The notes under the pieces: generated by a model
Database searches by the model: none
Told to the model about the DNA's origin: nothing
Seen by the model: only the letters and a program-made list of their open reading frames with translations
Shown here: positions 37,267 through 46,007 of the stretch, piece after piece
Layout of the letters: each line of letters begins with the position of its first letter
Position numbering within the stretch: position 1 is the first letter of the stretch
Program-made: the position numbers and the translations under genes
Origin: Blastococcus sp. CT_GayMR16
GTDB taxonomy: Bacteria; Actinomycetota; Actinomycetes; Mycobacteriales; Geodermatophilaceae
Direction of reading: 5' to 3'
NCBI RefSeq assembly: GCF_004570875.1
Contig: NZ_SPQK01000005.1
Location: 1-64,000 of the forward strand
DNA length: 64,000 bases

Positions 37267-38747
37267 CCGGCGGTCGGCCGCTCGGTCAGCGCCCGGGCGG
37301 CGGCCAGGCGGTCCAGGGTGCGCTCACGGCCGAGCAGCTCCATCGACTCGTAGAGCGGCGGGGAGACCGTGCGGCCGCTGACGGCCACGCGCACCGGGCC
37401 GAACGCCTGGCGGGGCTTGCGGCCGAGCCCCTCGACCAGGGCGGCCTTGAGCGCCTCCTCGATCGCGGGCGTCGACCACTCGGGCAGCTCCCGCAGGACC
37501 GCGGTCGCCGCGTCGAGGATCTCGGCGTCCTCGGGCCGCAGGTTCTTGGCCGCGGCGGCCTCCTCGACCTCGACCTCGTCGACGAACAGGAAGCGGAGCA
37601 GGCCAACGGCGTCGGACAGCACGATCATCCGCTCCTGGGCCAGCGGGGCGATGGCCTCGAGGATCCGCCGCTGCTCGGCGGTCGGGGGTTCGCCGACCAG
37701 CCCGGCGGCGGCGAGGAACGGGAGTACCCGGGTGATGAAGTCCTCGAGCGGCAGGGCCCGCAGGTGGGTGGCGTTGATCGCCTCGGCCTTCTTCAGGTCG
37801 AAGCGCGCGGGGTTGGCGCTCACCCGCGTGACGTCGAACGCCTCGACCATCTCCGCCAACGAGAAGATGTCCCGGTCCTCGGCGATCGACCAGCCGAGCA
37901 GCGCCAGGTAGTTCCCGAGCCCCTCGGGCAGGAAGCCCCGCTCGCGGTAGATGTCGAAGTTCGCCTGCGGGTCTCGCTTGGAGAGCTTCTTGGTGCCCTC
38001 GCCGGTGACGTAGGGCAGGTGGCCGAACCGCGGGGTGCCGGAGGCGACGCCGATGTCGGTCAGCGCCGCGTACAGGGCGAGCTGCCGCGGCGTCGAGGGC
38101 AGCAGGTCCTCGCCACGCAGGACGTCGGTGATGCCCATCAGGGCGTCGTCCACGGGGTTGACGAAGGGGTACAGCGGCGCGCCGTTGCCCCGGACGAGCA
38201 CGAAGTCGGGGACGGACCCGGCGGCGAAGCGGATCTCGCCACGGACGAGGTCGGTCCACACGATGTCCTCGTCGGGCATCGTCAGCCGCAGCACCGGCTG
38301 CCGGCCCTCGGCCCGGAAGGCGGCCTTCTGCCCGTCGGTGAGGAACCGGTCGTGGTTGTCGTAGCCGAGCTTGGGATCCTGGCCGGCGGCGAGCCGGCGC
38401 GCGTCGACCTCGTCGTTGGTCGAGAACGACTCGTAGGCGTGCCCCGTGGCGAGCAGCTTGGCGGCCACCTCGCGGTAGATCTCGGAGCGCTCCGACTGCC
38501 GGTACGGGCCGTGCGGGCCCCCGACCTCGGGGCCCTCGTCCCAGTCCAGCCCGAGCCAGCGCATGCAGTCGAGCAGGTGCCGGTAGGACTCCTCGGAGTC
38601 GCGGGAGGCGTCGGTGTCCTCGATCCGGAAGACGAGGGCGCCACCCGTGTGCCGTGCGTGCGCCCAGTTGAACAGGGCCGTCCGCATCAGGCCGACGTGC
38701 ACCATCCCGGTCGGGGACGGGCAGAAGCGGGTGCGGACATCGCTCAT
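37263..38747 (-). CDS. gltX: Glutamate--tRNA ligase
   Basis: 494-aa class I aminoacyl-tRNA synthetase. The HIGH-type motif is HVGLMR in [20 protein letters not shown] and the KMSKS-type motif is [17 protein letters not shown] and the C-terminal helical anticodon-binding domain are present. Start ATG 38747; it overlaps the FAH gene stop (ATGA). A tRNA-Gln/Glu cluster lies just beyond the CPBP gene. In actinobacteria lacking GlnRS this enzyme normally also charges tRNA-Gln with Glu for GatCAB; gatB is at the window end. Confidence 0.96.
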   Translation of the reverse strand: MSDVRTRFCPSPTGMVHVGLMRTALFNWAHARHTGGALVFRIEDTDASRDSEESYRHLLDCMRWLGLDWDEGPEVGGPHGPYRQSERSEIYREVAAKLLATGHAYESFSTNDEVDARRLAAGQDPKLGYDNHDRFLTDGQKAAFRAEGRQPVLRLTMPDEDIVWTDLVRGEIRFAAGSVPDFVLVRGNGAPLYPFVNPVDDALMGITDVLRGEDLLPSTPRQLALYAALTDIGVASGTPRFGHLPYVTGEGTKKLSKRDPQANFDIYRERGFLPEGLGNYLALLGWSIAEDRDIFSLAEMVEAFDVTRVSANPARFDLKKAEAINATHLRALPLEDFITRVLPFLAAAGLVGEPPTAEQRRILEAIAPLAQERMIVLSDAVGLLRFLFVDEVEVEEAAAAKNLRPEDAEILDAATAVLRELPEWSTPAIEEALKAALVEGLGRKPRQAFGPVRVAVSGRTVSPPLYESMELLGRERTLDRLAAARALTERPTAG

Positions 38748-39556
38748 CGCGCGCCGCCGGCGGTGGACACGGCCTCGGCGGCGGTGACGGTGTTGCTCAG
38801 CGTGCCGAGTCCCTCGATCGTCACGTCGACCCGCTGGCCGGGCCGGATGGGCCCGACGCCCGATGGCGTGCCGGTCAGCACGACGTCGCCGGGGAGCAGG
38901 GTCATGACCTGCGAGATGTAGGAGATCAGGGTAGGGACGTCGAAGATCAGCTGGCTGGTGCGGCCCTGCTGGCGGGGCTCGCCGTCGACTGTGCAGGTGA
39001 CCTCGAGGTCGGCCGCGTCGAGACCGAGGCCGGGGAGGTCGGTCTCGATCCACGGCCCGATCGGGCAGAAGGAGTCGAAGCCCTTGGCGCGGGTCCACTG
39101 CCCGTCGCTCTTCTGCATGTCCCGCTCGGTGACGTCGTTGCCGATCGTGTAGCCGAAGATGCTCACCGTCGCCTGCTCCGGCGTGACGTGACGGGCCCCG
39201 CGGGCGCCGATGACCACGGCGAGCTCCGCCTCGTGATGGACGTTGGTGCTGCCCGGCGGGATGCGGATCGCGTCGCCCGGGCCGATCACCGAGGTGGACG
39301 GCTTGAGGAAGAGCAGGGGCTCCTTCGGGGCGTCGCCGGTGTTCATCTCGGCGATGTGCGCCGCGTAGTTCTTGCCGACGCAGACCACCTTGCTCGGCAG
39401 GATCGGCGAGAGGAGCCGGACGTCGGCCTGCGCGTAACGGCCCCCCGTGAAGGAGATGCGGCCGAAGGGATGGCCCTCGATCTGGGCCACCTGGCCGTCC
39501 CCGTCGAGAACGCCGAAGGACATGCCCTGAGGTGAGGCGAAACGGACGATGCGCAC
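38744..39556 (-). CDS. Fumarylacetoacetate hydrolase family protein
   Basis: 270-aa FAH-fold enzyme, probably a C-C hydrolase or decarboxylase of small oxo-acids. Metal-binding Glu residues are in [42 protein letters not shown] and [11 protein letters not shown] are family hallmarks. The GTG at 39556 gives [11 protein letters not shown]. It is coupled upstream of gltX, as in mycobacteria (Rv2993c). The substrate is uncertain. Confidence 0.9.
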   Translation of the reverse strand: MRIVRFASPQGMSFGVLDGDGQVAQIEGHPFGRISFTGGRYAQADVRLLSPILPSKVVCVGKNYAAHIAEMNTGDAPKEPLLFLKPSTSVIGPGDAIRIPPGSTNVHHEAELAVVIGARGARHVTPEQATVSIFGYTIGNDVTERDMQKSDGQWTRAKGFDSFCPIGPWIETDLPGLGLDAADLEVTCTVDGEPRQQGRTSQLIFDVPTLISYISQVMTLLPGDVVLTGTPSGVGPIRPGQRVDVTIEGLGTLSNTVTAAEAVSTAGGAR

Positions 39557-39601
39557 GTCCACGAGGTTAGTCGGGTGCGTTTCCTGCCTACCCTGCCCGT
39601 C

Positions 39602-39976
39602 ATGGCCTGCCGCTTCTCCGAGCTCGTCGTCGACTGCCGCGACCCCGAGGCCCTGGCCGCGTTCTGGGCCGCCGTCCTGGACTACCGGGTGCTCTCCCGC
39701 GAGGAGGGAGCGGTGGAGATCGGTCCTGAGGCGGGCTTCGGCGGTCCGGCCCCGACGCTGGTCTTCGGCCCGGTCGACGACCCGACACCCGGCAAGCTCC
39801 GCCTCCACATCGACGTCAACCCCACCGACCGCGACCAGGACGCCGAGCTGGAACGCCTCCTCGGTCTCGGGGCGACGCCTGCCGACGTCGGACAGACCGG
39901 GAACGAGAGCTGGCACGTGCTGGCCGATCCCGAGGGCAACGAGTTCTGCCTCCTCCGCCGGCGGCTCGAGCCCTGA
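39602..39976 (+). CDS. VOC-family (glyoxalase-like) protein
   Basis: 124-aa single-domain VOC protein: FSELVVDCRDPEALAAFWAAVLDY opens a glyoxalase-like module, LRLHIDVNPTDRD gives the His strand, and HVLADPEGNEFCLL the closing metal-site strand. No partner is obvious; its stop is one base from the convergent ThDP decarboxylase gene. ATG 39602 is preferred over GTG 39575. Confidence 0.83.
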   Translation: MACRFSELVVDCRDPEALAAFWAAVLDYRVLSREEGAVEIGPEAGFGGPAPTLVFGPVDDPTPGKLRLHIDVNPTDRDQDAELERLLGLGATPADVGQTGNESWHVLADPEGNEFCLLRRRLEP

Positions 39977-39977
39977 C

Positions 39978-41588
39978 TCAGGGGTTGAACTCGCGCTCCG
40001 GCGCCACGTCGATGTCGAGGAGCAGTGGGGCGTCCATGTCGCGCAGCCGGGGCAGGACGTCGTCGAGCACCTCGAGCAGTTCCTCGTAGCTGCTGATCCG
40101 CCGCGCCGGGCAGCCCAGGGCCGTGGCCAGCGCCGACAGCCGGACCTCCGGGAAGCTCGGCCAGGGCGCCTTGCCGCCGGCCCGCTCCGCCAGCTTGTCC
40201 ATGATCGCGTAGCCGCCGTTGGCGAACACGAGAAACAGGGTGCCGACGCCGTAGTTCGCCGCCGTCCACAGCGACTGGACGGCGTACATGGACGACCCGT
40301 CGCCGAGGATCGCGATGACCGGGCGGTCGGGCCGTGCCATCCGGACGCCGATCGAGGCGGGCATGCCGAACCCGAGGCCGCCCATGGCGACGCCGAGGTA
40401 TCCCAGCGCCTCGCGCGCGGGCACCATCTCCTCGAGCACCTGCCGGGTCGAGGGCGTCTCCTCGACGATCACGGTGTCGCGGTCGGTGCGCTCGGCCAGC
40501 AGCGCGAACACGTGCGGCGCGCGCATCGGCTCGCCGGGACCGGGCGGCGGCACGGTCGGCACCACGCGGGGCGCGCTGCCGGAGGGCTCGCGGGGGGTGA
40601 CCCGCTCGGCCAGCGCGGCGCAGAAGCCCTCGGGATCGGTCAGCACCGCGAGGTCCGCCGGGCTGCGGTGCACTTCAGCCGGGTCCTGGCTGATCTCCAC
40701 GATCCGCACGCCGTCGGCGACGAACGGGCCCGGCTCGTACGGGTACTGCCGGAAGACCGGGGCGCCGACGACCAGGACGACGTCGTGGCCCTCGAGCGCC
40801 CCGCGGAGCCGGCCGCGGGCCGCGGGCAGCAGCCCCTGGTAGTTGGGGTGGTCCTGGGGGAAGCCGGCGCGCGCGCCGAAGGCCTCCTGGCGGACCGGGG
40901 CGTCGAGCCGCTCGGACAGCGCGACCAGCGCGGCCCGCGTGCCGGTGGTGTCGGCCCCGGCACCGACGACGAGCAGCGGGGACCGCGCGCCGTCCAGCAG
41001 GCCGGCCACCTCGGCGAGGGTGGCCGCGTCGACACCGGGGCGTCGGCGCACCTGCGCCGGGGCCGCGACCGGGCCGGTGGCCGTCATCGGCTGCGCCCAG
41101 TCGTCCATCGGGACGATCACGATCGCCGGTCCGCGCCCGGTGATGGCCTCCTGGTACGCGCGGGCGATGGCGCCGGGAACGTCCTGGGCCGTGACCGGCT
41201 GGTTGACCCAGACCGGGTAGTCGCCGGCCAGGCCCTCGAGGCGCCCCGTGAGGAACGGCTCGAGGGCCAGGTGCCGACGGTCCTGCTGGCCCACCAGGAC
41301 CACCAGGGGTGCCCGGTTGACCCGGGCGGTGGCCAGTGCCCCGACGGCGTTGCCGAGGCCGGCCGTTGTGTGCAGGTTCACCAGGGCCGGGCGCTCGTTG
41401 GCGATCGCCCAGCCGGTGGCGATCCCGACGACGGAGCCCTCGTGCAGGGCCAGGACGAACCGGATGTCGTCCGGCAGCCCGGTGAGGAAGGGCACCTCCG
41501 TGGAGCCGGGGTTGGCGAAGATCGTCGTCAGCCCCAGCCGGCGGAAGACGTCGAAGGTGACGTCCCGGACCGTCGTCGGATCAGCCAC
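39978..41588 (-). CDS. ThDP-dependent decarboxylase, benzoylformate decarboxylase-like
   Basis: 536-aa three-domain ThDP enzyme. The cofactor-activating Glu is in VLALHEGSVVG; the C-terminal ThDP motif runs GDGSSMYAVQSLWTAAN to VFANGGYAIM. Overall it resembles benzoylformate decarboxylase (MdlC) more than acetolactate synthase: no FAD-domain features, TIFANPGSTEVPFL at the start, and HTTAGLGNAVGAL. The substrate could be another 2-oxo acid. It follows an ABC binding lipoprotein by three bases, suggesting the two handle the same imported compound. Confidence 0.83.
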   Translation of the reverse strand: MADPTTVRDVTFDVFRRLGLTTIFANPGSTEVPFLTGLPDDIRFVLALHEGSVVGIATGWAIANERPALVNLHTTAGLGNAVGALATARVNRAPLVVLVGQQDRRHLALEPFLTGRLEGLAGDYPVWVNQPVTAQDVPGAIARAYQEAITGRGPAIVIVPMDDWAQPMTATGPVAAPAQVRRRPGVDAATLAEVAGLLDGARSPLLVVGAGADTTGTRAALVALSERLDAPVRQEAFGARAGFPQDHPNYQGLLPAARGRLRGALEGHDVVLVVGAPVFRQYPYEPGPFVADGVRIVEISQDPAEVHRSPADLAVLTDPEGFCAALAERVTPREPSGSAPRVVPTVPPPGPGEPMRAPHVFALLAERTDRDTVIVEETPSTRQVLEEMVPAREALGYLGVAMGGLGFGMPASIGVRMARPDRPVIAILGDGSSMYAVQSLWTAANYGVGTLFLVFANGGYAIMDKLAERAGGKAPWPSFPEVRLSALATALGCPARRISSYEELLEVLDDVLPRLRDMDAPLLLDIDVAPEREFNP

Positions 41589-41591
41589 GGG

Positions 41592-42578
41592 TCAGTCGGT
41601 CGCCATCAGCGCGTCGACGTCGGCCTGCTCCTCGGTGATCCCGAAGTCCTGCATCAGCTCGGCCACGGTCTCCACCGACTCCACGTTGATCTCCTCGGGG
41701 AACGAGGGGAGCGCGATCGCCTCGGCCGCCGCGGGCGGGACCTGGGTGTAGGTCAGGATGATGCGCCGGACCTCGTCCGGGTTCGCCTGGGCGTAGGCCA
41801 GGGACTCCTGCATGGCGGCCTGGAAGTCGTCCACCAGGTCGGGGTCCTCCTGCAGCATCTGCTCGGTGGTGAAGTAGCAGGCCACCGTCAGGTTCTCGAT
41901 CGGCTCGGCGAACGGGGCGAGCACGGAGCGAGCACCCTGACCCTTCGAGACGGTCAGGAACGGCTCGACCACCCACGCGGCGTCGACATTGCCGCCGGCC
42001 ACCGCAGCGGGCATCTCGGGGAACGGGAGCTCGACGAACTCGACGTCCGACGGGTCGCCACCGGCGTCCTCGATCGCCTTCCGGATGGTGACCTCACCGA
42101 TGTTCTTGAGGTTGTTCACCGCGACCGTCTGGCCCACCAGGTCGGCGGCCGACTGGATCGGGCTGTCCCCCGGCACGACGACGCCGGAGAAGTCGGTCGC
42201 CGGGTCACCCGTGGAGGAGACACCGTTGGCCACGATGCGCAGCGGCAGGCCCTGCGAGCCCGCGAGCAGCACCGAGGTCACGTTGCCGAAGGAGAAGTCG
42301 TAGTCCCCGGACACGACACCGGGGACGGCTGCCGCGCCGCCGGAGCCGGGGACCAGCTCGACGTCGATGTTGCGGTCCTCGAAGAAGCCCTGCTCGACCC
42401 CGAGGTAGATCGGGGCGACGTCGACGATGGGGATCACGCCGACGCGGATCGAGCGGACCTCCTCGGAACCGCCGCCTCCGCTGCCACCGCTCGAGGAGTC
42501 ATCGGAACTGTCGCCACCGCAGGCGGCGAGGGTGGTGGCCAGCGCCAGGGCGGCGGTGGTGGCGAGCAGACGACGCAT
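41592..42578 (-). CDS. ABC transporter substrate-binding lipoprotein (NMT1/SsuA type)
   Basis: 328-aa lipoprotein: signal MRRLLATTAALALATTLAACGG with lipobox LAAC, then a Ser/Gly-rich linker and a periplasmic-binding fold (IRVGVIPIVDVAPIYLGVEQGFFE, GVVSGDYDFSFGNVTS, NVDAAWVVEPFL). The family binds nitrate, sulfonates, taurine or thiamine precursors. The permease and ATPase genes normally beside it are absent. The ATG has an AAAGGAG site; palindromes lie 50-85 bases upstream. Confidence 0.87.
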   Translation of the reverse strand: MRRLLATTAALALATTLAACGGDSSDDSSSGGSGGGGSEEVRSIRVGVIPIVDVAPIYLGVEQGFFEDRNIDVELVPGSGGAAAVPGVVSGDYDFSFGNVTSVLLAGSQGLPLRIVANGVSSTGDPATDFSGVVVPGDSPIQSAADLVGQTVAVNNLKNIGEVTIRKAIEDAGGDPSDVEFVELPFPEMPAAVAGGNVDAAWVVEPFLTVSKGQGARSVLAPFAEPIENLTVACYFTTEQMLQEDPDLVDDFQAAMQESLAYAQANPDEVRRIILTYTQVPPAAAEAIALPSFPEEINVESVETVAELMQDFGITEEQADVDALMATD

Positions 42579-42626
42579 GAGGGCTCCTTTGCCGAGCGAA
42601 CGCCCGGTCATCGGTGATCGAGTGTC

Positions 42627-42645
42627 GTGTTCGCATTGCGAACAC
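42627..42645. promoter_or_regulatory. 19-bp perfect palindrome, likely operator
   Basis: GTGTTCGCA-T-TGCGAACAC, 49 bases upstream of the binding-protein start, in an otherwise gene-free 148-base gap. A second, weaker inverted repeat GTTCA-cccaa-TGAAC follows at 42648-42662, sharing the GTTC half-site. This looks like a repressor or activator site for the binding protein-decarboxylase pair; the regulator is not in the window. Confidence 0.6.
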
Positions 42646-42726
42646 ATGTTCACCCAATGAACCTAAGGCGTGCTCCAAGTCACGTCAAACGGGCCTTCCG
42701 GGACGTGACGAGACCGTGACCAAGGC

Positions 42727-44343
42727 TCAGCCGGAGACCGCCGGGCGGTGCAGGACGGCGTAGGTCAGCGCGTCCACCAGCGCGTGCCACGAGGCCTCCA
42801 CGATGTTGTCGTGCACCCCCACGGTGGTCCACTCCCCCACCCCGTCGGTCGAGCTGATGAGCACCCGCGTCGTCGCGCTCGTGCCGCCCTTCCAGCCGAG
42901 GATGCGCACCTTGTAGTCGGCGAGGGAGACCTGGGCGAGGTGCGGGTGGCGGCTGACCAGCGCCTGGCGCAGCGCGTTGTCCAGAGCGTTGACGGGCCCG
43001 TTCCCCTCGGCGGTGGTGATGATCCGCTCGCTTCGGCCGTGCTCGTCGAAGATGTGCACCTTCACCGTCGCCTCGCTGACCACGACCCCGTTGCCCCAGT
43101 GCTCGACGGAGGTCTTGTAGCTCTCCAGCTCGAACAGGGGCGCGGGTGCGCCCGGCAGCTGGGCGCGCAGCATCAGCTCGAACGACGCGTCGGCCGCCTC
43201 GAAGGACCAGCCGTCGGCCTCCAGCACCTTCACCTGGTCGACCACCCGGCCGATGGCGTCGGCCTGCCCCGCGAGGTCGACGCCGAGCTCGCGGCCCTTC
43301 AGCTCGATGGAGGCCCGGCCGGCCATCTCCGTGACCAGGATGCGCATGTCGTTGCCCACGACGGCGGGGTCGAGGTGGTTGTAGAGCTCGGGGCTCACCT
43401 TGATCGCGCTGGCATGCAGCCCGGCCTTGTGGGCGAACGCCGAGGCACCGACGAACGGCTGGTGGTCGTCAGGGGCGATGTTGGCGAGCTCGGCGATGGC
43501 GTGGCTGACCCGCTGCAGCTCCGGCAGGCACTCCGCCGGCACCACGGGCAGTCCCATCTTCGTGACCAGGTTGCCGATCAGGGAGAAGGTGTCGGCGTTG
43601 CCGGCCCGCTCGCCGTAACCGTTCGCCGTCCCCTGCACGTGGGTGACGCCGGCCTCGACGGCGGCCAGCGAGTTGGCGACGGCGCACCCGGTGTCGTCCT
43701 GGCAGTGGATGCCGAGCCGGCCGGAGACCCGGGCCCGGACGTCGGTGACCACGCGGCCGATACCGGTCGGGAGCATGCCGCCGTTGGTGTCGCAGAGGAC
43801 GCCGACCTCGGCCCCCGAACCGAACGCCGCCTCCAGCACGCGGATGCCGTAGTCGGGGTCGTGGGAGTAGCCGTCGAAGAAGTGCTCGCAGTCGAGGAAG
43901 ACCCGGCGGCCGTGCCCCACGAGGAAGGCGACCGTGTCGGCCACCATCGCGAGGTTCTCCTCCAGCGTCGTGCGCAGGGCATCGCGGACGTGCCGGACGT
44001 CGGACTTCGCCACCAGGCACACCACCGGCGTCTCCGCCTCGAGCAGTGCCCGCACCTGCCCGTCGTCCTCGACCCGGACGCCGGCCTTGCGGGTCGCCCC
44101 GAACGCGACCAGCTGGGCGTGCTTGAGCGACAGCTCGGTGCGTGCCCGCGAGAAGAATTCGGTGTCCTTCGGCAGCGCGCCCGGCCACCCGCCCTCGATG
44201 AAGCCGACGCCGACCTCGTCCATCAGCCGGGCGACGGCGAGCTTGTCGGCCACGGAGTAGCTGACGCCCTCACGCTGGGCGCCGTCGCGCAGGGTGGTGT
44301 CGAAGACGTGGAAGTCGGTTCCGTCGACAGGGTCGGTGCTCAT
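42727..44343 (-). CDS. cimA: (R)-citramalate synthase
   Basis: 538-aa enzyme condensing acetyl-CoA with pyruvate, the first step of a threonine-independent isoleucine route. DRE-TIM core: FDTTLRDGAQREGVSYSV at residues 14-31, IHCQDDTGCAVANS, and AHKAGLHASAI. The C-terminal LeuA-type regulatory domain follows. It is closer to the CimA/LeuA2 group than to LeuA. Upstream lies a leader peptide with three Ile codons and a U-tract terminator, so transcription is probably attenuated by isoleucine supply. Confidence 0.92.
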   Translation of the reverse strand: MSTDPVDGTDFHVFDTTLRDGAQREGVSYSVADKLAVARLMDEVGVGFIEGGWPGALPKDTEFFSRARTELSLKHAQLVAFGATRKAGVRVEDDGQVRALLEAETPVVCLVAKSDVRHVRDALRTTLEENLAMVADTVAFLVGHGRRVFLDCEHFFDGYSHDPDYGIRVLEAAFGSGAEVGVLCDTNGGMLPTGIGRVVTDVRARVSGRLGIHCQDDTGCAVANSLAAVEAGVTHVQGTANGYGERAGNADTFSLIGNLVTKMGLPVVPAECLPELQRVSHAIAELANIAPDDHQPFVGASAFAHKAGLHASAIKVSPELYNHLDPAVVGNDMRILVTEMAGRASIELKGRELGVDLAGQADAIGRVVDQVKVLEADGWSFEAADASFELMLRAQLPGAPAPLFELESYKTSVEHWGNGVVVSEATVKVHIFDEHGRSERIITTAEGNGPVNALDNALRQALVSRHPHLAQVSLADYKVRILGWKGGTSATTRVLISSTDGVGEWTTVGVHDNIVEASWHALVDALTYAVLHRPAVSG

Positions 44344-44381
44344 GGGTTCTCCCGGGTGCGGTGGCCTTCGGCCCGAACACG

Positions 44382-44409
44382 AAAAAGACCCCCCGGGTAC
44401 GGGAGGTCT
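44382..44409 (-). terminator. Attenuator terminator before cimA
   Basis: In RNA orientation AGACCTCCCG, loop TACC, CGGGGGGTCT, then TTTT: a 10-bp stem with one G-T pair and a real U-tract, rare in this GC-rich window. It lies 38 bases before the cimA ATG and directly abuts the preceding hairpin. Confidence 0.85.
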
Positions 44410-44437
44410 GCGCGCAGTCGGGGAGGGGACTGCGCGC
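44410..44437 (-). promoter_or_regulatory. Leader hairpin of the cimA attenuator
   Basis: Perfect 10-bp stem GCGCGCAGTC / GACTGCGCGC with loop CCCTCCCC. Its first base is the last base of the leader peptide's TAG stop. The loop repeats the CCTCCC of the terminator's 5' arm, so when free it could compete for the terminator's GGGGGG arm. Confidence 0.75.
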
Positions 44438-44478
44438 TAGCTGATGATGATCGTGCCGGTGGTGTGCATCGGGTCCAT
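44437..44478 (-). CDS. cimA leader peptide, Ile-Ile-Ile
   Basis: 13-codon reading frame MDPMHTTGTIIIS ending in TAG, with three consecutive ATC (Ile) codons placed 6-14 bases before the leader hairpin. Two ATG starts are possible (44478 and 44469); neither has a clear ribosome binding site, so leaderless or weak initiation is likely. The peptide itself probably has no function; ribosome stalling on Ile codons would report low Ile-tRNA. Confidence 0.75.
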   Translation of the reverse strand: MDPMHTTGTIIIS

Positions 44479-44563
44479 GAAAGCACGCACATCGGAGCTG
44501 TGACGGCACGAGGTCCGCGGAATTCGGGCGACGCGGCCTCGCCCGGCCTGGTACCCCACTCCG

Positions 44564-45034
44564 GTGATCGCCTCCGACTGGACCCCGGTGCACCGCGCGG
44601 ACGGCGAGCACGTCGGCTACCTCGTGCCCGACGGCGCGCCGGACCTCGTGCTGCCGATGACCCTCGTCGGGTCGCCGCTGGGCCCTCCTACCGGTCCCGA
44701 CGTGGCCCGGGCCGACCTCGTCGAACGGGGGCTGAGGTACCTCGACCGGCGGTGGTGGTGCCGGCTCCCGGCGCAGCTCCCCGGCGGTGTGCTGCCGGCC
44801 GGCAGCCCCCTCCCGGGGTGGGACTGGCGCCCCGTCCTCCTCGTGGAGGTCTCCCCCGGCGGTTGCCGGGTGCGCCCGGAGTGGCCACCGCCCGAGGAGC
44901 TCACCGCGCCGGCCCTCTGCAGGGTCCCGTCGCCAGCTTGCGAGCGGCGGGGGGCAGAGGGTCCTTTCTCAACCGCTGGCGAGCGCCGCGAGCCGGTCGC
45001 CGACGTCGGTCGTGCGGACCGGCCCCTGCGGTGA
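44564..45034 (+). CDS. Hypothetical protein, C-terminus extended into a repeat
   Basis: 156-aa reading frame, divergent from cimA. The N-terminal about 120 residues look like a real globular protein ([63 protein letters not shown]); I recall similar uncharacterised actinobacterial proteins at this locus. From about residue 117 the frame runs through the structured repeat (copy B) and then 66 bases antisense into the leuB 3' end, so the last 35-40 residues look acquired by read-through. The function is unknown. Start ATG/GTG choice is open. Confidence 0.6.
   Translation: MIASDWTPVHRADGEHVGYLVPDGAPDLVLPMTLVGSPLGPPTGPDVARADLVERGLRYLDRRWWCRLPAQLPGGVLPAGSPLPGWDWRPVLLVEVSPGGCRVRPEWPPPEELTAPALCRVPSPACERRGAEGPFSTAGERREPVADVGRADRPLR
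44913..44971 (-). repeat. Structured stop-codon-linked repeat, copy B (leuB 3' end)
   Basis: On the minus strand it starts at the leuB stop as TTGAGAAAGGACCCTCTGC, has core CGCTCGCAAGCTGGCG, and closes with GCAGAGGG. The outer arms are forward 44913-44920 (ccctctgc) and 44954-44961 (gcagaggg), a perfect 8-bp inverted repeat whose sequence differs from copy A. It lies inside the 3' part of the opposing hypothetical gene. Confidence 0.75.
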
Positions 45035-45991
45035 GCGCGTGGAGAGGTCGAAGGCCACGGCGGCGTTGACCTTCTTCGCCTGGTCGGTGCGTCCGAGATG
45101 GTCGAGCAGCAGCCCGATGGAGAGCACGGTCGCCGTCGGGTCGGCGATCCCCTGACCGGCGATGTCGGGGGCCGACCCGTGCACCGGCTCGAACATGCTC
45201 GGGTTCGTCCCGGAGACATCGAGGTTGCCGCTGGCGGCCAGCCCGATGCCGCCGGTCACCGCTGCCGCGATGTCGGTGACGATGTCGCCGAAGAGGTTGT
45301 CGGTGACGATCACGTCGTAGCGGCCGGGGTCGGTGATGAAGAACATCGAGGCGGCGTCGACGTGCTGGTAGGCGACGGTGACCTCGGGGAACTCCGGCGC
45401 CACCTCCTCGACGGTGCGCGACCAGAGCCCGCCGGCGTGGGTGAGCACGTTGGTCTTGTGGATCAACGTGAGGTGCTTGCGCGGCCGGGCGACGGCCCGC
45501 TCGAACGCGTAGCGCACGACGCGCTCGACACCGAACGCGGTGTTGAGCGAGACCTCGGTGGCCACCTCGTGCGGGGTGTCCTTGCGCAGCACGCCGCCGT
45601 TGCCGACGTAGGGCCCCTCGGTGCCCTCGCGGATGCAGAGCATGTCGATGGCGCCGGGGTCGGCCAGCGGACTGCGCACGCCGTCGTAGAGCTTGGCCGG
45701 GCGCAGGTTGACGTGGTGGTCCAGCTCGAACCGCAGCCGGAGCAGCAGCCCGCGCTCCAGGATCCCCGGTGGCACACCGGGGTCGCCGATCGCGCCGAGC
45801 AGGATCGCGTCGTGCTGCCGGAGCTCCTCGATCACGGTGTCCGGCAGCAGTTCGCCGGTGTGCTGCCAGCGCGTGGCGCCGAGGTCGTAGTGGTTGCTCT
45901 CGATGTCGGGAGCAACCTCCCGGAGGACCTTCAGGCCCTCGGCCACCACCTCGGGACCGATTCCGTCACCCGCGATCACTGCCAGCCGCAT
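44969..45991 (-). CDS. leuB: 3-isopropylmalate dehydrogenase
   Basis: 340-aa NAD-dependent oxidative decarboxylase, third step of leucine synthesis. N-terminal [18 protein letters not shown], central [28 protein letters not shown], and metal-binding [17 protein letters not shown] are diagnostic. Start ATG 45991. It is 16 bases downstream of serA, so probably co-transcribed, as in mycobacteria. Confidence 0.95.
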   Translation of the reverse strand: MRLAVIAGDGIGPEVVAEGLKVLREVAPDIESNHYDLGATRWQHTGELLPDTVIEELRQHDAILLGAIGDPGVPPGILERGLLLRLRFELDHHVNLRPAKLYDGVRSPLADPGAIDMLCIREGTEGPYVGNGGVLRKDTPHEVATEVSLNTAFGVERVVRYAFERAVARPRKHLTLIHKTNVLTHAGGLWSRTVEEVAPEFPEVTVAYQHVDAASMFFITDPGRYDVIVTDNLFGDIVTDIAAAVTGGIGLAASGNLDVSGTNPSMFEPVHGSAPDIAGQGIADPTATVLSIGLLLDHLGRTDQAKKVNAAVAFDLSTRSPQGPVRTTDVGDRLAALASG

Positions 45992-46007
45992 GACGAACGA
46001 CCCTAGG

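Noticed and set aside
39549-42617. 1022-codon plus-strand frame opposite the decarboxylase and binding protein
   Set aside because: It lies antisense to two well-supported genes and has no recognisable domain.
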